NCBI GenBank assembly: GCA_021790615.1
Contig: JAJYGW010000384.1
Location: forward strand, 1 to 38,497
Source of the DNA: Actinomycetes bacterium
Lineage (GTDB): Bacteria; Actinomycetota; Acidimicrobiia; Acidimicrobiales; JAKAOS01
DNA length: 38,497 nt
Direction of reading: 5' to 3'
A program made the position numbers and the translations under genes. The number at the start of each line of letters is the position of its first letter. The first letter of the stretch is position 1. Shown here one piece after another: positions 1-9,000 of this stretch. The notes under the pieces were generated by a model. It was not told where the DNA came from. It was given only the letters and a program-made list of their open reading frames with translations, and did not search any database.

Positions 1-1317
1 CCGCCGTACGGGTACGGATACTGGTACGGGACGCCACCGAACTCGGAGCCGGGGCCGGGTACGGGGCCCGCTACGGGACCGGGGCCAGGGCCGGTGCCGG
101 AGGCACCGCAACAGCGCAGGGCGCGTCCCGGTGCGATCGCGGCAGCGGTCGTTGCCGCGGCCTTGCTCGCCGGCGTCGGCGGTGGGTTCATCGGCCACGC
201 CATCGGAGCTCCTGGATCGTCGACCGGCAACGCGCTCATCGGAGATTCGACTCCGTCGAGCAACTCCGGCGGCGGGTCGAGTGGAACGGGGGGCTCCAGC
301 TCCACGTCGACGCCGCAAGGCGGATCCGCGCAAGGCGCCACTCCCTCTGCGATCGCCGCAAGCGTCGACCCCGGGCTCGTCGACGTGAACACGGTCATCG
401 ACTACGGCAGGGCCGAAGGCGCCGGGACGGGGATCGTGCTCACCTCGAGTGGGCTCATCCTCACGAACAACCACGTCATCGACGGGGCGACCACCATCAG
501 GGTCACCGACGTCGGGAACGGCAGGACCTACAACGCCTCGGTCGTCGGATACGACATCACGAAGGACGTCGCGCTCCTGAAGCTCGACGGTGCGAGCGGG
601 CTGCCGACGGTGAAGCTCGGCGACTCCTCGAAGGTCACGAACGGCGAGCGAGTCGTCGGGATCGGCAACGCGGGTGGCGTCGGAGGGACTCCGAGCTATG
701 CCGCCGGCACCGTGACGGGAACGAACCGGTCCCTCACCGCGAGTGACGCCTTGACGGGGACATCGGAGCAGCTGAACGGCATGATCTCCACCGACGCCAA
801 CATCCGGACCGGAGACTCGGGCGGTCCCTTGGTGAACACTGCCGGGCAGGTCATCGGCATCGACACGGCCGGGACGAGCACGTTCCAGGTCGCGTCGGCG
901 TCGTCGACCGAGGGCTTCGCCGTTCCGATCAACACCGCGATGGCGGTCGTGCGCCAGATCGAGAACGGGAGCGGTTCGGGGACGGTTCACGTGGGACCGA
1001 CGGCGTTTCTCGGGGTGCAGATCACACCGAGCGGATCGGGCGGGTTCGGGCCCTTCGGCGGAGACGGCGGGTCGAGTGCCGTCAACGGAGCCGCCATCTC
1101 GGGCGTGGTCGCCGGTGATCCGGCAGCCAACGCCGGGCTGAGCGCGGGAGACGTCATCACCGCCGTCGGCGGCCACACGGTGACGTCCTCGAAGGCGCTG
1201 CAGCAAGTGCTCGTCATAGACGAGCGACCAGGTGCGCGAGTGTCCGTCCAGTACGTCGACAGCTCCGGTGTGCAGCACACGGTGACCCTGCAGCTCGCCA
1301 GCGGCCCTCCGGCCTAG
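1..1317 (+). CDS. HtrA/DegP-like membrane-anchored serine protease with PDZ domain (5' end outside window)
   Basis: The reading frame is open from base 1, so the true start lies upstream and the GTG at 94 is probably internal. The visible order is a Pro/Gly/Tyr-rich cytoplasmic segment, one membrane helix (about 130-210), a Ser/Gly/Thr-rich linker, a trypsin-like domain and a C-terminal PDZ domain (about 1000-1300). The catalytic triad is seen as His in TNNHVI (codon 472-474), Asp in KDVALL (565-567) and Ser in GDSGGP (817-819). Family knowledge: actinobacterial proteins of this layout (PepD/HtrA type) degrade or chaperone misfolded proteins outside the membrane, with PDZ binding substrate C termini. 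The gene ends 49 bases before the convergent alkyltransferase-like gene. Function is firm; specific substrates are unknown. Confidence 0.93.
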   Translation, partial: PPYGYGYWYGTPPNSEPGPGTGPATGPGPGPVPEAPQQRRARPGAIAAAVVAAALLAGVGGGFIGHAIGAPGSSTGNALIGDSTPSSNSGGGSSGTGGSSSTSTPQGGSAQGATPSAIAASVDPGLVDVNTVIDYGRAEGAGTGIVLTSSGLILTNNHVIDGATTIRVTDVGNGRTYNASVVGYDITKDVALLKLDGASGLPTVKLGDSSKVTNGERVVGIGNAGGVGGTPSYAAGTVTGTNRSLTASDALTGTSEQLNGMISTDANIRTGDSGGPLVNTAGQVIGIDTAGTSTFQVASASSTEGFAVPINTAMAVVRQIENGSGSGTVHVGPTAFLGVQITPSGSGGFGPFGGDGGSSAVNGAAISGVVAGDPAANAGLSAGDVITAVGGHTVTSSKALQQVLVIDERPGARVSVQYVDSSGVQHTVTLQLASGPPA

Positions 1318-1366
1318 GCGACCGATCCTCCGAACCTCCCTGTCACGAGCCCACTCGCCCGGATGC

Positions 1367-1675
1367 TCATCCCGAGCGGCGGTGGTCGCGCCCACCGCCG
1401 CTCGGGTCGGCCCTGCGGACATGACCGGCCCTCACCACGACACCCTCGGCGCGCAGGCGCCTCGCGTGCTCGCGTTCGTGGCCCGGCACGAGACGCCCCA
1501 CCGAGGTGACGACACGCCACCACGGAATTGGCGCGTCGAGCTTCGCGAGCACGGCGCCGACCGCTCGTGCGGCACCGGGACGGCCTGCCTCGGCGGCGAC
1601 CTCGCCGTAGCTGACGACCTGTCCGGGGCGGAGCCGGGCCACGACATCGCGGACGGCCATCTCGAAGTCGGTCAT
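1367..1675 (-). CDS. Alkyltransferase-like (ATL/MGMT-fold) DNA-damage recognition protein
   Basis: This 102-residue protein has the DNA-binding fold of O6-methylguanine methyltransferase: SYGEVAAEAG near residues 22-31, an arginine-finger region around RAVG (37-40) and the active-site loop PWWRVV at 51-56. In true MGMT the loop is PCHRV with an acceptor Cys. Here Trp52 replaces that Cys, as in ATL proteins, which bind O6-alkylguanine without repairing it and hand the lesion to nucleotide excision repair. The following His is also replaced by Trp, which is less usual. I chose ATG 1675 because the longer in-frame start would overlap the upstream MFS gene by 38 bases and lacks homologous sequence. 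It sits 34 bases behind the MFS stop and may be co-transcribed with it. The last 20 residues are basic and low-complexity. Confidence 0.8.
   Translation of the reverse strand: MTDFEMAVRDVVARLRPGQVVSYGEVAAEAGRPGAARAVGAVLAKLDAPIPWWRVVTSVGRLVPGHEREHARRLRAEGVVVRAGHVRRADPSGGGRDHRRSG
1371..1406. terminator. Strong perfect hairpin between convergent genes
   Basis: Bases 1371-1385 pair perfectly with 1392-1406 (15 bp stem, 6-base loop). It lies 54 bases after the protease stop and inside the last codons of the convergent alkyltransferase-like gene. There is no T-run, so a role as a bidirectional terminator is inference from position and stem strength. Confidence 0.5.
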
Positions 1676-1709
1676 GCCAGGAGCACCGTCGCGACGGGTG
1701 CGCGTCGAC

Positions 1710-3077
1710 TCAGGCGACTCGTGCGCGGGCACGGGACGGCTCGTCACCCGAGAGCGCTGCTCTCACCGAGCGGCGCAGCCCCGGTACCCCGATGAGGAGG
1801 AACACGAGCAAGGCGGCGGCACCGCTCGTGGTCCACGGCAGCCCGACCCGGTCGGCGATCGGGCCCTGGAGCAACGCGCCGATCGGATAAGAGACCCCGA
1901 GCGCCATGAGGTAGAGGGCGAGGACGCGCCCCCGGAAGGCTCCCGGTGCGCGCAGCTGCACGAGTGTCTGCAGACCGGACAGCACGCCGAGGTAGACGAG
2001 CCCGACGCCGAAGAGAGCGGCGGTGGCGAGGATGAGGTCCGGCGAGATCCCGTACAGGACGAGCACCGGCTCGAGCAGCACCAGGCTCGCGAGCAGGACG
2101 CGGCCTCGACCCCACCGGACGGCGAGCGCCGGGACGATGAACGCGCCGACGACTGCTCCGACACCCTGGGCTGTCGTGAGCACTGCCGTCGCCTTGGCGA
2201 CGACCCTCGCGCCGCCGGGCGAGACGTGATGAGCCATCGCCGGCACGAGAGCGATGAACGGCGAGGCGAAGAGACCGACGGTTCCGATCAGGAGGATCGC
2301 CGCTCTGCAGGCCGGTTCCACCCGCGCCGTCTCCACACCGAGGCGGATCGATCGCCAGACCGACTCGTGCTCGTGCACGGGTGGCGTCGAGAGGCGCACG
2401 AACATGAGAGCGACCACGACGGCGAGGAACGAGATCGCGTTGGCGAGAAACGCAGCCGGGTACCCGAACGCCGCCACCGCCCCTCCCGCCAGCGCCGGGC
2501 CGATCACCCTGCCGAGGTTCCACTGTGCCGACCCGAGCGAGACACCCGCGAGGAACTCCTCTCGTGGCACGAGGTCGGGCAGGATCGCCTGCATGAACGG
2601 CCCGATGAGGGCGCTCACGCAGCCCTGGACGAGCACGAGCAGGCTGAGAAGAGCAGGCGACTGCTGCCCGTTGCCGACGAGGAGCGCGATGCCGAGGGCG
2701 ACGCAGCCGGCCACGAGGTTGCCGGCGATCAGGACCGGACGCCGCGGCAGCCGGTCCGCCCACGCTCCACCGACGGGCGAGAGGAGCCCGATCGGCAGGA
2801 ACCCGCTCGCTGCCACCACTACAGCCCACGACGCCTTGCCCGTGTGGGCGACGACGAGGGCGCCGACGGCGACGGTCTGCATCCAGGACCCGACGATCGA
2901 GATGAGCCCGCCGATCCACAGCAGCGAGAAGCTGCGGTGGCGGAACGGCCGAAGCGCCACCGCCATGCCGCGCCGCGGCGGGAGCGCCTGGGCCTCGGCC
3001 AGCTCCGGGACGGCCTCGATCGCCGGCTCGGGCAAAGACAGCTCGGGAGGAGGCAGATCGGTGGGCGACGTCGTCAC
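1710..3077 (-). CDS. MFS transporter, MFS_3/EntS-like exporter
   Basis: The 455-residue protein starts with a Pro/Glu-rich cytoplasmic stretch of about 45 residues, followed by about 12 hydrophobic segments. The motif WADRLPRRPVL between helices 2 and 3 matches the MFS signature loop. The pattern LRPFRHRSFSLLWIG, and QAILPDLVPREEFLAGVSLGSAQWNLGRVIGPALAG further on, is typical of the MFS_3 (transmembrane secretion effector / EntS-like) family of proton-driven exporters. The start is a GTG; a possible -10 TAGCCT lies at 3094-3089. The substrate cannot be read from the sequence. The downstream alkyltransferase-like gene probably shares the transcript. Confidence 0.85.
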   Translation of the reverse strand: MTTSPTDLPPPELSLPEPAIEAVPELAEAQALPPRRGMAVALRPFRHRSFSLLWIGGLISIVGSWMQTVAVGALVVAHTGKASWAVVVAASGFLPIGLLSPVGGAWADRLPRRPVLIAGNLVAGCVALGIALLVGNGQQSPALLSLLVLVQGCVSALIGPFMQAILPDLVPREEFLAGVSLGSAQWNLGRVIGPALAGGAVAAFGYPAAFLANAISFLAVVVALMFVRLSTPPVHEHESVWRSIRLGVETARVEPACRAAILLIGTVGLFASPFIALVPAMAHHVSPGGARVVAKATAVLTTAQGVGAVVGAFIVPALAVRWGRGRVLLASLVLLEPVLVLYGISPDLILATAALFGVGLVYLGVLSGLQTLVQLRAPGAFRGRVLALYLMALGVSYPIGALLQGPIADRVGLPWTTSGAAALLVFLLIGVPGLRRSVRAALSGDEPSRARARVA

Positions 3078-3198
3078 GGCCGGTCGGAAGGCTAGCGGCC
3101 GGTCGTGTCCTCACGAAACGGCCGGGCCCAGCGCGCGTGCACACCGACGCTTGGAGACACTGGGTTCAATCGATCGCCGGCAAGGGCCTAGCGGACCT

Positions 3199-4065
3199 CT
3201 ACGAAGGGGCAGGCGTGCAGTCGTCGGCGGCGGGCGCCCGAGGGGTCTGCCCATCCTTCTCGGGTCGAGCGAGCATGGCTGCGCCGGCGACCACGAGGGC
3301 GAAGCTGATTATCCTCACCACACCGAACCCGTCCGCCGGAAGGCGCTCCCGGAACGCGACGACACCGGCGACGATCGGCAGGGAGTTGTTGAGGAGGGTC
3401 GACATCCCGGCCGTGGCGAGCGCACCACCGCGCTGGAACGCCATCTGCAACGCCACGAAGCCCAGCACGTGGCACGCGATCAAGAGTGGGATGAAGACGA
3501 GGCTTGCGGTCTCGGCGCCCTTCGTCGAGACGTCTCCTGCGGCATAGAGCAGGCCGGCGGCGGCACCGAGGCCAGCGCCGGCACGCATCATCCGGGAACC
3601 GAGGCTCCACGAGACCGCAGCGGCCGCCACGAGAGCCCCGACCCAGACGTACAGGCCGGCGTGGGCCGGGGCATGGGGCCGGGGGATCCCGCCTGCAAAG
3701 GACACGAAGAGGAGTACGAGACCGCCGAGACAGGCGCCGACCGCCATGCGGTCTCGCCTGCCGAGGTCGTCATTCGACACCCGCCAGACGAGCAGCGCCA
3801 GCACTCCGACGCCGCCAGCCGCCACTGCCTGCACGATCGACAGCGGGGCGAAGAACAGCGCCAGGATGTACAGGCCCCACCCGCCCATGCCGACGAGGTA
3901 GCCGACAAGCCACCGCCAGTTCGAGAAGAGCGCCCAGAGGGAGTGGAACGGTCGCCTGACGGTGAGCCTCGCAAGGGTGTTCGTCGCTCCGTGTTGCACG
4001 AAGAAACCCCAGTTCAGCGCCAATGCCGACCCCAACGCCAAGGCCAGCCCGATCGCGAGGCGCAT
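3199..4065 (-). CDS. DMT-superfamily permease (NIPA-like)
   Basis: The 288-residue protein consists almost entirely of about nine hydrophobic helices in two related halves, as in the drug/metabolite transporter superfamily. The N terminus (LALGSALALNWGFFVQHGA) and the helix pattern resemble the NIPA/DUF803-type branch, some members of which carry Mg2+. Substrate is not established here. The C-terminal 25 residues are soluble. It is divergent from the gamma-glutamyltransferase gene, with 83 bases between the starts. Family assignment is moderate; transport function is very likely. Confidence 0.75.
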   Translation of the reverse strand: MRLAIGLALALGSALALNWGFFVQHGATNTLARLTVRRPFHSLWALFSNWRWLVGYLVGMGGWGLYILALFFAPLSIVQAVAAGGVGVLALLVWRVSNDDLGRRDRMAVGACLGGLVLLFVSFAGGIPRPHAPAHAGLYVWVGALVAAAAVSWSLGSRMMRAGAGLGAAAGLLYAAGDVSTKGAETASLVFIPLLIACHVLGFVALQMAFQRGGALATAGMSTLLNNSLPIVAGVVAFRERLPADGFGVVRIISFALVVAGAAMLARPEKDGQTPRAPAADDCTPAPS

Positions 4066-4133
4066 CAGCGGTCTCGCAGCGCGGGCCGTGTCGGGGGACG
4101 AGCGGGAATCACGACCTGTCTGCTTACCCCAGA

Positions 4134-4139
4134 TAGGGT
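4134..4139 (+). promoter_or_regulatory. -10-like hexamer before the gamma-glutamyltransferase gene
   Basis: TAGGGT lies 15 to 10 bases before ATG 4149, with no Shine-Dalgarno between. This suggests a leaderless or nearly leaderless mRNA. No convincing -35 is visible. Confidence 0.35.
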
Positions 4140-4148
4140 CGCCACCCG

Positions 4149-5951
4149 ATGACGCCCTTCACGACCCGCCCCGAATTGACCGGCACGTTCGGAGCGGTCT
4201 CCGCAACCCACTGGCTCGCAGCTCAATCGGGCATGCGGATCCTCGAAGGGGGTGGGAACGCCTTCGACGCGGCAGCAGCGGCCGGCTTCGTCCTCGAGGT
4301 CGTCGAGCCTCATCAGAACGGGCTCGGCGGCGAGGCGCCGATGATCGGCTACAGCTCCGACGAGGACGACGTGTTCGTCGTCTGCGGCCAGGGCCCGGCT
4401 CCAGCTGCTGCGAGCGTGAAGGCCTTTCGGGACCTCGGCCTCGAGAGGGTCCCCGGCGCCGGCTTGCTCGCAGCGTGCGTGCCGGCTGCCTTCGGGTCCT
4501 GGATGCTCCTGCTCGAGCGGTACGGCTCCATGCCGCTTCGCGAGATCCTGGCGCCCGCGATCGGGTACGCGAGAGATGGGTTCCCGGCGCTCGCGACCCT
4601 GGCGACCGTCCTCGCTCAGATGGAGCAGCCGTTCCGCCACAACTGGCCGAGCTCGGCAGCGCTCTGGGTCGCCGACGGCGCTCCGCGCCCCGGCCAGCGG
4701 GTGCGGAACCCGGAGCTGGCGGCGACCTTTCGGGCCCTGCTCGAAGCAGCGGAGGCCGCCGGCTCGGAGCGGGCGGTCCAGATCGAGGCGGCCCGCCGCG
4801 CGTACTACGAGGGTTTCGTCGCGGAGGCGGTGGCCGCCTTTGTCGCGATACCGCAACCGGCGCCGGACGGCACCCACGCCGGGTTGCTCACGGCCGACGA
4901 CCTCGCCGGGTGGCGGGCGGGCATCGAGCGCCCGACACGACTCCCCTACCGCGACTTCGAGGTCTTGAAGACGCCTCCATGGGGACAGGGACCGGTGATG
5001 CTGCAACAGCTCGCCCTGCTGCAGGGCATCGATGTGAGTGGGCTCGGGGAAGGGACGCCCGAGCTCGTCCATGTGATGACCGAGTGCGCGAAGCTCGCGT
5101 TCGCCGACCGGGAGGCGTGGTACGGCGATCCCGACTTCACCGACGTGCCGCTCCAGACGCTCCTGTCGGCCGCCTACAACGACGAGCGCCGCCAGTTGAT
5201 CGGAGACGAGGCGAACCTCGAGCTCCGTCCCGGCTCCCCCGACGGTCGGACTCCTCGCCTTCCGACCCTTCCCTTCGCCCGCGCCGGCGCCACGGCGACG
5301 TCGGACGGACCCGAGCCGTCGGCGACGCTCGCAGGCGGCGACGCCGGCGATCCGACGCATGCCGGGCGTGGTGACACGGTTCATCTGGACGTCGCCGACC
5401 GCTTCGGCAACATCATCTCCTGCACCCCGAGCGGCGGGTGGTTGCAGAGCTCGCCGGCGATACCCGGGCTGGGCTTCTGCCTCGGTTCGCGAGCTCAGAT
5501 GTTCTGGCTCGAGGACGGGCTCGCCTCGACGCTTCGGCCGAGGTCGAGGCCCCGCACGACGCTCAGCCCCTCGCTCGCGTTCCGTGACGGCAAGCCCTAC
5601 CTCGCCTTCGGCACGCCCGGCGGAGACCAGCAGGACCAGTGGCCGCTGCGCGTGCTCGTCTACCACGCCGACTTCGGGCTGCCGCTGCAAGCTGCGGTCG
5701 ATGCCGCCAGCTGGCACACGAACCACTTCCCGTCTTCGTTCTACCCACGGGGATACGACAAGGGGGAGCTCGAGGTCGAGTCGCGCCTCGGTGCCGCGCC
5801 GATCGAGGAGCTGCGCCTGCGGGGTCACTCAGTCGTCGAGGGCGGCGAGTGGTCCCTCGGCCGCTGCACGGCCGTGGCGCGCACCCCGGACGGCTTCCTC
5901 CACGCCGCGGCGGATCCGCGCACCCAGCAGGCCTACGCGGTCTGCCGTTAG
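4149..5951 (+). CDS. Gamma-glutamyltransferase family protein (Ntn-hydrolase)
   Basis: The 600-residue protein has the usual length of the family. Landmarks are GGNAFDAAAAAGFVLEVVEPH near residues 36-56, NGLGGEAPMIGY, the processing site RGDTVHLDVAD with the expected nucleophile Thr410, and SPSLAFRDGKP followed by the glycine-rich GTPGGDQQ. Family knowledge: the precursor cleaves itself before the Thr, giving large and small subunits that transfer or hydrolyse gamma-glutamyl groups from glutathione-like compounds. There is no signal peptide, so a cytosolic enzyme of the YwrD-like branch is more likely than a periplasmic one. The exact donor is unknown; actinobacteria use mycothiol rather than glutathione, so another gamma-glutamyl or acyl amide is possible. 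It reads alone, divergent from the DMT permease. Confidence 0.88.
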   Translation: MTPFTTRPELTGTFGAVSATHWLAAQSGMRILEGGGNAFDAAAAAGFVLEVVEPHQNGLGGEAPMIGYSSDEDDVFVVCGQGPAPAAASVKAFRDLGLERVPGAGLLAACVPAAFGSWMLLLERYGSMPLREILAPAIGYARDGFPALATLATVLAQMEQPFRHNWPSSAALWVADGAPRPGQRVRNPELAATFRALLEAAEAAGSERAVQIEAARRAYYEGFVAEAVAAFVAIPQPAPDGTHAGLLTADDLAGWRAGIERPTRLPYRDFEVLKTPPWGQGPVMLQQLALLQGIDVSGLGEGTPELVHVMTECAKLAFADREAWYGDPDFTDVPLQTLLSAAYNDERRQLIGDEANLELRPGSPDGRTPRLPTLPFARAGATATSDGPEPSATLAGGDAGDPTHAGRGDTVHLDVADRFGNIISCTPSGGWLQSSPAIPGLGFCLGSRAQMFWLEDGLASTLRPRSRPRTTLSPSLAFRDGKPYLAFGTPGGDQQDQWPLRVLVYHADFGLPLQAAVDAASWHTNHFPSSFYPRGYDKGELEVESRLGAAPIEELRLRGHSVVEGGEWSLGRCTAVARTPDGFLHAAADPRTQQAYAVCR

Positions 5952-6019
5952 ACGCGCACGGCGGGGGGATCGGAGGTCCCTCATGGCATGCCCACACGCG
6001 GCGCGCTAGAACAGGCATC

Positions 6020-6078
6020 GTGACCGCAGTTTCCCGGGTCGTCCCTCTCCGGCGGCGACCATGAAACACTCCGCGTGA
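6020..6078 (+). other. Two overlapping short ORFs leading into the giant kinase gene
   Basis: GTG 6020 opens a 14-codon frame ending TGA 6062-6064. That stop overlaps ATG 6061 (ATGA), which opens the 5-codon frame MKHSA. Its stop TGA 6076-6078 overlaps the GTG start of the kinase at 6075 (GTGA). A TAGAAC hexamer at 6007-6012 lies where a leaderless -10 would be for GTG 6020. Translation of either peptide is not shown; this is a structural observation with a real chance of coincidence. Confidence 0.3.
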
Positions 6079-9000
6079 GCTCCGAGCGGCACGACTTCTC
6101 CCGCGCGCTCGCCTCGATGGGGCCGGTGGGGCGGGAGCTCCTCGAGGTGGAGTGGGATGGCACTCCCCTCGGTCCGCCCGCGCATTGGCCCCAGAGCCTG
6201 CGCACCATCGCGACGATGCTCCTGAGCTCGCGCTTCTCCATGTGGATGGCGTGGGGACCGGAGCTCACCTTCCTGTGCAACGACGCCTACCGGCGCGACA
6301 CGCTCGGCAAGAAGTACCCCTGGGCGCTTGGCCGGCCGGCTCGCGAGGTGTGGGCGGAGATCTGGCCGGACATCGGCCCTCGCATCGAGCACGTCATGCG
6401 CACCGGGCAGGCCACCTGGGACGAAGCTCTCCTGTTGTTCCTCGAACGCAACGGCTACGCCGAGGAGACGTACCACACGTTCTCGTACAGCCCGCTCACC
6501 GATGATGGCGGCCGGATCGCGGGGATGCTCTGCGTCGTCACCGAAGACACCGAGAGAGTCATCGCGAACAGCCGCATCGCGACGCTTCGGGACCTCGGTT
6601 CGGACCTGACGTCCCTCCACAGCGAGGCGGAGATCCTCGAGACCGCGAGCCGGCACCTCGCCGCGAACCCGAAGTCGATCCCGTTCTGCCTCCTCTACCT
6701 CTTCGAGGACCAATCGGACACGGCGCATCTCACCACATCGGTGGGCTTCCGGCCCGGCCATCCGGCCGCTCCGCCCATCATCGTCCCCGGGGACGATGGG
6801 ATCTGGCCCGCCTCCAAGCTCGCAGCAGGCACACCCGTCCTCATGGAGATCGGGGGCCACCGCTACCGGGACCTCCCCACCGGGGTGTGGAACGAGCCAC
6901 CCGAATACGCCTACCTGGTGCCGCTCGGCCAGCAGGGCGAGGCGCGACCCTGGGGATTCCTCGTCGTCGGCCTCAACCGGCACCGCCCCTTCGATGGCGA
7001 CTACCGGAGCTTCCTCGACCTCGTCGGCGGCCAGATCTCAGCCGGCCTCGCGAGCGGCCGCGCCTACGAGACCGAGAGGCGCCGTGCGGAGCAGCTGGCA
7101 GAGCTCGACCGCGCGAAGACGCAGTTCTTCACCAACATCAGCCATGAGCTGCGCACCCCCCTCACCCTTCTGCTCGGTCCAGCCGAAGATGCCTTGGGGG
7201 ACGAGGACGACCCGCTTGCCGAGAAGCAGCACGAGCGGCTCGAGCTCATCCAGCGCAACGCGTGGCGCCTCCTCCATCTCGTCAACAACCTCCTCGACTT
7301 CTCCCGCATCGAAGCGGGGCGCCTTCCCGCACGCTTCGAGGAGGTCGACCTCACCCGTGATACCGCCGAGGTCGCCAGCATGTTCCGAGCCGCGGTCGAG
7401 CGCGCCGGGCTGACGCTCGAGCTCGACCTCGAGCCCGTCGGCGCGCGCGTGTACGTCGACCGGGACATGTGGGCGAAGATCGTCCTCAACCTCCTCTCGA
7501 ATGCGGTGAAGCACACGTTCGAAGGCGGGATCGAAGTGCGTCTGCGCCGTCTCGACGGCGTCGTGGAGCTGAGCGTCCGCGACACGGGGATCGGCATCGC
7601 GAAAGCCGACCAGCCGCTGTTGTTCGAGCGGTTCCGCCGTGTCGAGGACGCCCGCGCCCGCTCATACGAGGGTTCCGGCATCGGGCTCGCACTCGTCGCC
7701 GAACTGGCGGCGCTGCACGGCGGCGAGGTCGGCCTCGACAGCACTCCCGGAGAGGGGAGCACCTTCACCGTGCGGCTCCCGCTCGGGAACGAGCATCTTC
7801 CCGTCGACCAGGTGACGACATCACCCGCGGCGACAAACGCGCCTCTCTCTGGCGGCGTGGAGGGCTTCATCGCAGAGGTGATGCGATGGCTCGAGACGAG
7901 CGCCTTTCCGTCAGGCGCCACCCACGGCACCGCGGACTTGCAGCGAGACGTCCAGCAGACCCCGAGATCGCGGCGAAGCGGCAGGCCGAGGGTCCTCGTC
8001 GCCGACGACAACGCCGACATGCGCGCCTACATCTCCCGCCTCCTCGAGCAGGAGTACGAGGTCCTGCCGGCGGCTGATGGGCAAGAAGCCCTCGAGCTGG
8101 CGCTCTCGAACCCACCCGACCTCGTCCTGAGCGACGTGATGATGCCTCGCCTCGATGGCTTCGGCCTCGTGCGGGAGCTGCGCCGGCACCCCGCGACCGT
8201 GGGTGTCCCCGTGGTGATGGTGTCAGCCCGAGCGGGCGACGAAGGCGTCGTGGAGGGACTCGAGGCCGGTGCCGACAACTATCTCGTCAAGCCGTTCTCG
8301 GCACGCGAGCTCGTCGCGCGGGTGCGCTCGAGCATCGAGCTCGACCGGGTCCGCCGTACGCGCGACGAGCTGGAACGCCATCGCTCGCTCCTCGACCAGG
8401 CGCAGCCGCTCGCTCACATCGGCAGTTGGGAGATCGATGTCGAGAGCGGAGCGGTGACTGCTTCGGACGAGTTGCTGCGGATCCTCGGCATCAGCCGGGC
8501 GGAGCTCGAGCAGTTGGGTTGGGAGGGTGCTCTCCGTCAGATCTCGCAGGCGCCGTGGAGCGACGCCGTCGCCGAGCTGAAGGAGGCCGTGGCCCGCGGC
8601 GAAGGCCGGGTCGATCACCAGATCTTCCTCGGGACGGTCGTAGGCCATGACGAAGAGGGTCGCTGGGTCCACATGCTCGGCGAAGTGGTCACGGACGAAG
8701 AAGGCCGCGTCCGCAAGCTCCGCGGCTCGATACAGGACGTGACGGACCAGCACGAGGCCGAGAGGACGACGGCGGCGGCGGCGGCCGAGAGGGAGGCGAC
8801 CGCCCGTGAGCATCGGATCGCCGACGAGCTGCAGCGGAGCCTCCTGCCGCCGCGCACCTTCGATCCCGAGCACCTCGGCGTAGCCACCTACTACCGAGCC
8901 GGTGTCGAGGGGACACAGGTGGGTGGCGACTGGTACGACGTCATCGAGCTCGGCGCCGGCCGGACGGCACTCGTGATCGGCGACGTCATGGGCCGTGGCG

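Noticed and set aside
94..96. GTG 94 as the start of the HtrA-like protease
   Set aside because: The frame continues open to base 1 with a Pro/Gly/Tyr-rich sequence typical of the cytoplasmic N terminus of such proteases.
1674..4152. Long open frames on the plus strand opposite the MFS and DMT genes (473 and 632 codons)
   Set aside because: They are antisense to clearly homologous membrane proteins, are Arg/Pro/Asp-rich and show no domain; open frames of this length are common opposite real genes at this GC content.
4065..5828. 587-codon frame opposite the gamma-glutamyltransferase
   Set aside because: Low-complexity Arg/Glu/Gly composition, no motif, fully antisense to a well-conserved enzyme.
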